Below, in pieces: positions 59,978-64,000 of a stretch of DNA of 64,000 nt. The notes beneath the pieces are model-generated. The model was given only the letters and a program-made list of their open reading frames with translations. It was not told where the DNA came from and made no database searches. The stretch is from HGM13006 sp900757695 (GTDB taxonomy: Bacteria; Bacillota; Clostridia; Oscillospirales; Oscillospiraceae): positions 18,120-82,119 of the forward strand of contig CAUHNW010000015.1 of NCBI GenBank assembly GCA_959607825.1, read 5' to 3'. The translations under genes were made by a program, and so were the position numbers. The stretch's first letter is position 1, and every line of letters begins with the position of its first letter.

Positions 59978-60487
59978 CCAAAATTTGTGTAAACCTCCAA
60001 TGTGGTGTAGAATAGAAGCACCACATTGGAGGATTTAGATATGGCCAGAAAGAATCGTACCCCGGAAGAAAATGCACGTCGTGAAAAAATCCGTGAGCTG
60101 CTGCAGTTGGCGAACATCGGCAGCATGGATGACATTCAGAACTTGTTCAAGGAAACCATTGCGGAATTTATGGAAAATGGTCTGGAGGCCAAGCTGGACG
60201 ATCAGCTGGGCTACAGCAGGTACGACTACAAAAACAAGGACACGGACAACAGCCGCAACGGTCACAGCGATAAAACACTGCGGACCAGCTTTGGTGATGT
60301 GGAGGTGTCCGTGCCCCGGGATCGAAAAGGCGAATTTGAGCCCAAGGTGCTGAAGAAAAACCAAACCAGCGTCAGTCAGGACATCGAGGAAAAGATTCTG
60401 TCCATGTACGCCAAAGGCATGACTACCAGCGATATTGAGGCTCACATTCAGGACATCTATGGCGTAGAGGTCTCGGATAGTTTGATT
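59978..60487 (+). mobile_element. IS256-family insertion sequence, left-end remnant
   Basis: AAATTTGTGTAAA at 59981-59993 resembles the terminal inverted repeat of IS256-type elements. It is followed by a leader hairpin and the first 150 codons of the transposase. The catalytic DDE part and the right end are missing; a different gene's sequence begins at about 60480. Total remaining length is about 510 bases, against 1.3 kb for a complete element. Confidence 0.8.
59994..60032 (+). promoter_or_regulatory. Hairpin sequestering the transposase ribosome site
   Basis: CCTCCAATGTGGTG pairs perfectly with CACCACATTGGAGG around an 11-base loop. The right arm contains the GGAGG ribosome site of the transposase. 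Read-through transcripts from outside would be poorly translated, a known self-limiting device in insertion sequences. Confidence 0.8.
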
Positions 60488-60676
60488 GGGAGCCCTGCAG
60501 GTTATGTTGGCTGTAATCACGGAGAATTAAGTGAGAAAATCCAAAAGAGCAAAGTAGGCATACTGCTTTGCGATGAATTCGAAAAGACCACTCGCCCAGT
60601 TTTCTCTTTCTTTCTGGAGTTGTTGGAAGAAGGGCGTTTCACAGATTCCATGGCAAGAGAGTATGGTGGCATTTGA
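60041..60676 (+). pseudogene. Chimeric frame: IS256 transposase N-terminus joined to a Clp-type AAA+ fragment
   Basis: Residues 1-147 match the start of an IS256 transposase ('LFKETIAEFMENGLEAKLDD', 'RNGHSDKTLRTSFGDVEVSV', 'IEEKILSMYAKGMTTSDIEA'). From about residue 148 the text changes to 'IGSPAGYVGCNHGELSEKIQ', 'VGILLCDEFEKTTRPVF' and 'LLEEGRFTDSMA', which is the Walker B region of a ClpA/ClpB-type AAA+ ATPase, then stops. The junction falls on AGTTTGATT, which would fit both parents, suggesting recombination at a short homology. Neither half is functional. Confidence 0.8.
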
Positions 60677-60689
60677 ACCATAAAAAGGA

Positions 60690-60738
60690 AAACCGCTACA
60701 ACATCCATCCCACTTTGGAATGAGAATTGCAGCGGTTT
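60690..60738 (-). terminator. Terminator of the blaI-blaR1 operon
   Basis: AAACCGCTACAA pairs with TTGCAGCGGTTT (one G-U), separated by a long A/T-rich loop, with CCTTTTTA on the minus strand after the stem. Confidence 0.75.
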
Positions 60739-60754
60739 ATTTGCTGGGAACTAA

Positions 60755-63334
60755 TTATTCGATGTTTGTGATTTCCCAATCATCATTTACCAGATGGGTA
60801 AAGCCTTTGTTTTCTTCTTCGTCAGGAACAGATGCAGTCCAGATGATTTCATCGTTCTCGCCCAGAGCAGTTATTGTTAGACCACACAGATCGCTGTATC
60901 CGTCCAGATTTTCCAGCCAGATGCGTTCGCCTTTCTTGAACAGGGAACCATCAGCGTTTTCACATCCACCACTTGCGTTAGGCGTTGTAAGCTCGATGCT
61001 CTTAACACCTTCTGCACCGATGGTCAGATAAAACTTAGAAAGTTCATCCTCTATGGACGGAAACTGGATTTTCTGTCGTGCTTCTTCGGTAGCGAAGATC
61101 CACCACTTGCCATTCATAAAGAGTTCAATGGTTCCCTCGGTTGCCCCGTATTGATAACCATAACCTGTACCAAAATTGGACTGATCGTCAACGGTGGGTT
61201 GTTTACTTCCGTCAACCTGGGATGTGATTTCTCCATCCATAACACCACATCTTGCTTCTATTTTGCTTTCATGGCCAGTATCAAGATACAGTGTCCCGTT
61301 CACCATAACCATAGGGATTAAGTCCCATGTTTCGGCTTCCTTTATAATCTTGATGCCATAAACATCCGCAATTCGTGCAGGATAAGTTTCAAGGATTTCA
61401 CCGGAGTATTCAATTTCAATCACATCTCCGATTTCAGGTTCTGGTGATGGATGAGCATTTCTGATAGGTACTTCAATTCGGTCTGCACTATTCAGTTCCC
61501 AGCTACCTTCAACAGGCTTCACAAGATAATAACCATTATGATCTTCCAGAATTTCAGCTTGGAAAACCTGATGCGCTCCGTTGGAAAAACCTTCAATCTG
61601 AATACAATTATTCTTGAAAACAAATCGACCAGTTTCTACCAGTTCGTCAGTATTATATTTCTTTTTATCTACATAGAGGTATCCGTCAGCTTCATTAAAT
61701 CTGAGGGTAAAATCGAAATATCCTCGGTCAGACAGTTCATAGCTTGCTCCGTTTGCATAGTCATAGATGGTGACACGGTTATCAATCATGCCAGATCCCC
61801 AACTGATTGTAGAACACAACTCAGGCAAACCGTCACCGGTGAGGTCGCAGAAATAGGCGTTCCAGATGGGCATTCCGGTATACAACGAAGTGATTTCGTT
61901 ACCCGTAACAGCCATCATTTCTCCATAAGTCCAACGGAAAGTCACATCCGGGAACTCTGGAAGATTAATCTCATGGCGACCACCCCACTGCATCTCATCT
62001 GGTGTTTCAAGATAGTCAAACCATTTTGTAACAGACGGTACAGGTTCAGCAACTGCGACATCTCCTCCCACACAGATTCTACTCAAATAATCTTGGAACT
62101 CTCCGTCGGATACAACATACCGTTCTCCGTTCCACTCTATATCCACCATACCATTGTTGGAGAAAGAATAACCGTTTATCCGGATATATGTGCCATCCTT
62201 CAGGAGTGCGCTGATTTGATATCCCGGTGTGAATCCACCATATTCATCGCTCTTCTTCGTGTTCTTGACCCTGGCCAGCCGAGAACTCAACTCACTAATC
62301 TGTGCGGGATTCATTTCAATAGCCACCGTGTCATCCGCATTTCGCATATCAAAATGATTTGCGGAAACGATGGTGTGTGTTGCTTCATCGAATTGGAATC
62401 CCATCGGGTTGGTCAAAAAACAGACCGCAACGATCACACAGGCAATCACTGCAAGAATGATAATCCAGAACGCAGGTTTCTTATAATTCATCACGGATTT
62501 CACACGATCTTTAACACCAACTTCACCAAAGGCGAGTGGGCAGACCGCAATCATGCGACGGTTGACGCTGCAGACCACAAGAGCCTGAGTGTAATCGGCT
62601 CTCTGCTCGTTGCCAAGTTCCTTGATGACTTTTTCATCACAGGCAAGCTCAATGTCACGGCACAACAGAACATAAGCCAGCCACATCAGAGGATTGAACC
62701 AATAGATTGTCAGCAAGAGAAACCCCAGGGGTTTCCACCAATGGTCTTTACGACGAATGTGCGCCTGCTCATGGGCAACAACGTGTTCCATATCCTGTTC
62801 GTTCATGCTGAACGGAAGATAGATTCTCGGATTGATAATACCAAGCACAAACGGAGAGCTTACATTCTCGCTCTGGAAAATGTTGTTATTGTAGTGAACA
62901 GCAGTATCAACTTTTCGATTCAGACGCTGATAGCTGATAATAGTATAGGTGGCTAAAAGCAGAATACCAATAATCCAAACAATGGTAAGAATAGTCATCA
63001 CGTTATTACCATTGTTTGTGGGAACAGTAACACCTTCAAAATACCGATCTCCAAGATAATCATTTATCCGGTTATCAATGGGAGTAATGCCGGTCTGAAC
63101 ATCGAAGCTCGGCCCGGAGATTATTTTTTCAGGAAATGTCTCTGCACTTGGAATCAGGCTCAGTGCACTCTCAAAAGAAAACGGGCAGATCAGTCTGACA
63201 GCCACGATGCCCCAAAGCAGAACATTGACCCACTTGGGGGCTTTCTTCAAAACAAGTCTGAGTATCAGCACAGCCACGACAAGCCAGCTTGCCGATATAC
63301 TCATGTTAACGATTTTTAAAAACAGGTCGCTCAT
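60755..63334 (-). CDS. BlaR1-type M56 membrane metalloprotease sensor with unusual ectodomain
   Basis: An 859-residue receptor-protease. Membrane helices lie at about 10-30, 35-50, 112-133 and 287-307. The zinc protease site is H188-E-Q-A-H192 with a later acidic ligand in 'IELACDEKV' (228-236), as in BlaR1/MecR1. The protein is much longer than BlaR1 (about 600). Its outside part (about 310-859) has no penicillin-binding SxxK, SxN or KTG motifs that I can find; it is beta-rich, with 'DLTGDGLPELCSTISWGSG' resembling an FG-GAP/VCBS-like module. The input signal is therefore unlikely to be a beta-lactam. Its ATG overlaps the repressor stop (TAATG). Base composition is lower in GC than the neighbouring core genes, suggesting transfer. 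Confidence 0.88.
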   Translation of the reverse strand: MSDLFLKIVNMSISASWLVVAVLILRLVLKKAPKWVNVLLWGIVAVRLICPFSFESALSLIPSAETFPEKIISGPSFDVQTGITPIDNRINDYLGDRYFEGVTVPTNNGNNVMTILTIVWIIGILLLATYTIISYQRLNRKVDTAVHYNNNIFQSENVSSPFVLGIINPRIYLPFSMNEQDMEHVVAHEQAHIRRKDHWWKPLGFLLLTIYWFNPLMWLAYVLLCRDIELACDEKVIKELGNEQRADYTQALVVCSVNRRMIAVCPLAFGEVGVKDRVKSVMNYKKPAFWIIILAVIACVIVAVCFLTNPMGFQFDEATHTIVSANHFDMRNADDTVAIEMNPAQISELSSRLARVKNTKKSDEYGGFTPGYQISALLKDGTYIRINGYSFSNNGMVDIEWNGERYVVSDGEFQDYLSRICVGGDVAVAEPVPSVTKWFDYLETPDEMQWGGRHEINLPEFPDVTFRWTYGEMMAVTGNEITSLYTGMPIWNAYFCDLTGDGLPELCSTISWGSGMIDNRVTIYDYANGASYELSDRGYFDFTLRFNEADGYLYVDKKKYNTDELVETGRFVFKNNCIQIEGFSNGAHQVFQAEILEDHNGYYLVKPVEGSWELNSADRIEVPIRNAHPSPEPEIGDVIEIEYSGEILETYPARIADVYGIKIIKEAETWDLIPMVMVNGTLYLDTGHESKIEARCGVMDGEITSQVDGSKQPTVDDQSNFGTGYGYQYGATEGTIELFMNGKWWIFATEEARQKIQFPSIEDELSKFYLTIGAEGVKSIELTTPNASGGCENADGSLFKKGERIWLENLDGYSDLCGLTITALGENDEIIWTASVPDEEENKGFTHLVNDDWEITNIE

Positions 63335-63702
63335 TATTTGCCTCCTCTCCGGATGCAGTCGATCATACGCTGCACCTCGTCAAGCTCATCTTCGGACATA
63401 TCCTGATGTTTCGTAAACGCAGCGATAAAAGCAGGTAGAGAACCCTCGAATTTCTTCTCAAGCAGTTCGTCGATCTCGCACGCCTGGGCTTCATCTTTGG
63501 AAACGAGAGAAGAAACAGTGCCATTATCATTCTTCAACACACCACGCTCTCCAAGACGCTTGATAACGGTATAAGTCGTAGTCCTTTTCCATCCGAGTTG
63601 ATCCTGGCACAGCTTTACAAGCTCGACAGCAGTAACCGGCTCATGCTCCCACATAATCAAGCAAAAACGATATTCACTTTCATGGATCTTCGGAAAATCC
63701 AT
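63334..63702 (-). CDS. BlaI/MecI-family repressor
   Basis: A 122-residue winged-helix repressor. The HTH region is 'VTAVELVKLCQDQLGWKRTT' split over helices 2 and 3 (about 23-45), with 'TTYTVIKRLGERGVLKND' as recognition helix and wing. The C-terminal dimer domain carries the region normally cut by the BlaR1 protease. The ATG follows AAGGAGG by 8 bases; an in-frame ATG 36 bases upstream lies inside the operator and lacks a site. It is cotranscribed with and translationally coupled to the sensor. Confidence 0.92.
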   Translation of the reverse strand: MDFPKIHESEYRFCLIMWEHEPVTAVELVKLCQDQLGWKRTTTYTVIKRLGERGVLKNDNGTVSSLVSKDEAQACEIDELLEKKFEGSLPAFIAAFTKHQDMSEDELDEVQRMIDCIRRGGK

Positions 63703-63717
63703 ATTCACGCCCTCCTT

Positions 63718-63771
63718 GTCTACACCGTTAGACTTCATAAATAGTCTACCGCATTAGACATTCAAAATCAA
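63718..63771 (-). promoter_or_regulatory. Promoter and twin operators of the blaI-blaR1 operon
   Basis: GTCTA-N6-TAGAC occurs twice, at 63718-63733 and 63744-63759, centres 26 bases apart. On the minus strand TTGATT (63766-63771) and TAGACT (63743-63748) are 17 bases apart, so the second operator covers the -10 box and the first the start of transcription. Two dyads fit two repressor dimers. Confidence 0.82.
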
Positions 63772-63792
63772 TAGAGTTCATAGAAAAGATAC

Positions 63793-63832
63793 AACACCTT
63801 GCCCGCAGAATTTCTCCCACGGGCAAGGTGTT
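63793..63832 (-). terminator. Terminator of the gene at the right edge
   Basis: AACACCTTGCCCG pairs perfectly with CGGGCAAGGTGTT across a 14-base loop, two bases after the stop codon of the edge gene. Confidence 0.85.
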
Positions 63833-63834
63833 GG

Positions 63835-63999
63835 TTAGCTATCAAGCGGTTTGTGTTCAGTTACAGTTTTTAGATAAATTTCGGGATCACCGTTCAATAT
63901 CAAGTCTGCATATCCAATCGGATCATTGTAGATCAGATAGTCCAATTCTGACCGCTGATACATATTGTCGGCAACCTCCTTTTCCACGGCGATGGTGTC
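63835..63999 (-). CDS. Unknown protein, C-terminal 54 residues
   Basis: An open frame enters from the right edge and ends at TAA (63835). The 54 residues include 'VADNMYQRSELDYLIYNDP' and 'ADLILNGDPEIYLKTVTEH'. This text resembles the tails of proteins carried by integrative elements of gut Firmicutes (DUF4316/YodL-type), but the match is from memory and weak. A strong terminator follows directly. Its position next to the foreign-looking sensor operon would fit an integrated element extending beyond the window. Confidence 0.6.
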   Translation of the reverse strand, partial: DTIAVEKEVADNMYQRSELDYLIYNDPIGYADLILNGDPEIYLKTVTEHKPLDS

Positions 64000-64000
64000 A

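Overview
The window looks like a chromosomal segment of an endospore-forming, low-oxygen Clostridia member, most like the Oscillospiraceae/Ruminococcaceae gut lineages. Pointers are spoVT and spoIIP, a type III glutamine synthetase, a T-box-controlled thrS, a CIRCE-controlled hrcA-grpE-dnaK-dnaJ operon, an oxygen-labile [4Fe-4S] serine dehydratase split into two subunits, and a high-GC, GGAGG-type Shine-Dalgarno style of gene start. The genus cannot be fixed from the sequence alone.

Layout. 1-2053: end of a polar amino acid ABC importer (binding protein, two permeases). 2100-4143: CadC-like ArsR repressor, divergent methyltransferase and CPBP protease. 4195-5230: structured leader, DUF4430 lipid-free anchored protein and ECF-type S component. 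5267-5795: thioredoxin plus a ferredoxin-thioredoxin-reductase-like protein. 5999-10929: secreted esterase-like hydrolase, spoVT, Na+/serine-threonine symporter and an O-antigen-ligase-like polymerase. 10930-12649: a six-hairpin intergenic block, then a coiled-coil membrane protein and a MarR regulator under near-identical promoters. 12711-16899: 3-hydroxyacyl-CoA dehydrogenase, a flavoprotein reductase with a (Gly-Gly-Pro)n insert, and spoIIP. 17023-21149: small membrane protein, cardiolipin synthase, VanW protein. 21254-32666: minus-strand housekeeping block glmU-prs-pth-mfd and the hrcA heat-shock operon. 32899-38725: ECF sigma/anti-sigma pair, thioredoxin-reductase-like enzyme, glnN with a leader attenuator, a lipoprotein. 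38847-46099: orphan LytTR-PAS regulator, surface beta-helix protein, T-box thrS, membrane protein, a DnaA-box cluster, icd. 46275-57416: orphan sugar-type binding protein, tyrA, AEC carrier, complete livKHMGF importer, sdaAB-sdaAA. 57486-60676: a decayed patch (frameshifted CMD-cupin gene, 5'-truncated flavodoxin and LysR genes, DUF134-NifX protein, IS256 remnant fused to a Clp ATPase fragment). 60755-63999: a foreign-looking, more AT-rich BlaR1/BlaI pair and the end of a further gene.

Themes. Amino acid supply recurs: polar and branched-chain importers, serine/threonine uptake (sstT) with serine deamination (sdaAB/AA), glutamine synthetase, prephenate dehydrogenase and isocitrate dehydrogenase for 2-oxoglutarate. 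Thiol redox is represented by trxA, an Fe-S reductase subunit and a thioredoxin-reductase-like flavoenzyme that lacks the classic NADPH motif.

The least explained and most rewarding spots are the glnN leader (a 5'-terminal hairpin mutually exclusive with a terminator), the flavoprotein with the Gly-Gly-Pro insert, the duplicated promoter/operator of the MarR locus, the BlaR1-like receptor with a non-penicillin-binding ectodomain and twin GTCTA-N6-TAGAC operators, the DnaA-box cluster, and the multi-gene decay at 57.5-60.7 kb. No CRISPR array, rRNA or tRNA gene was seen.
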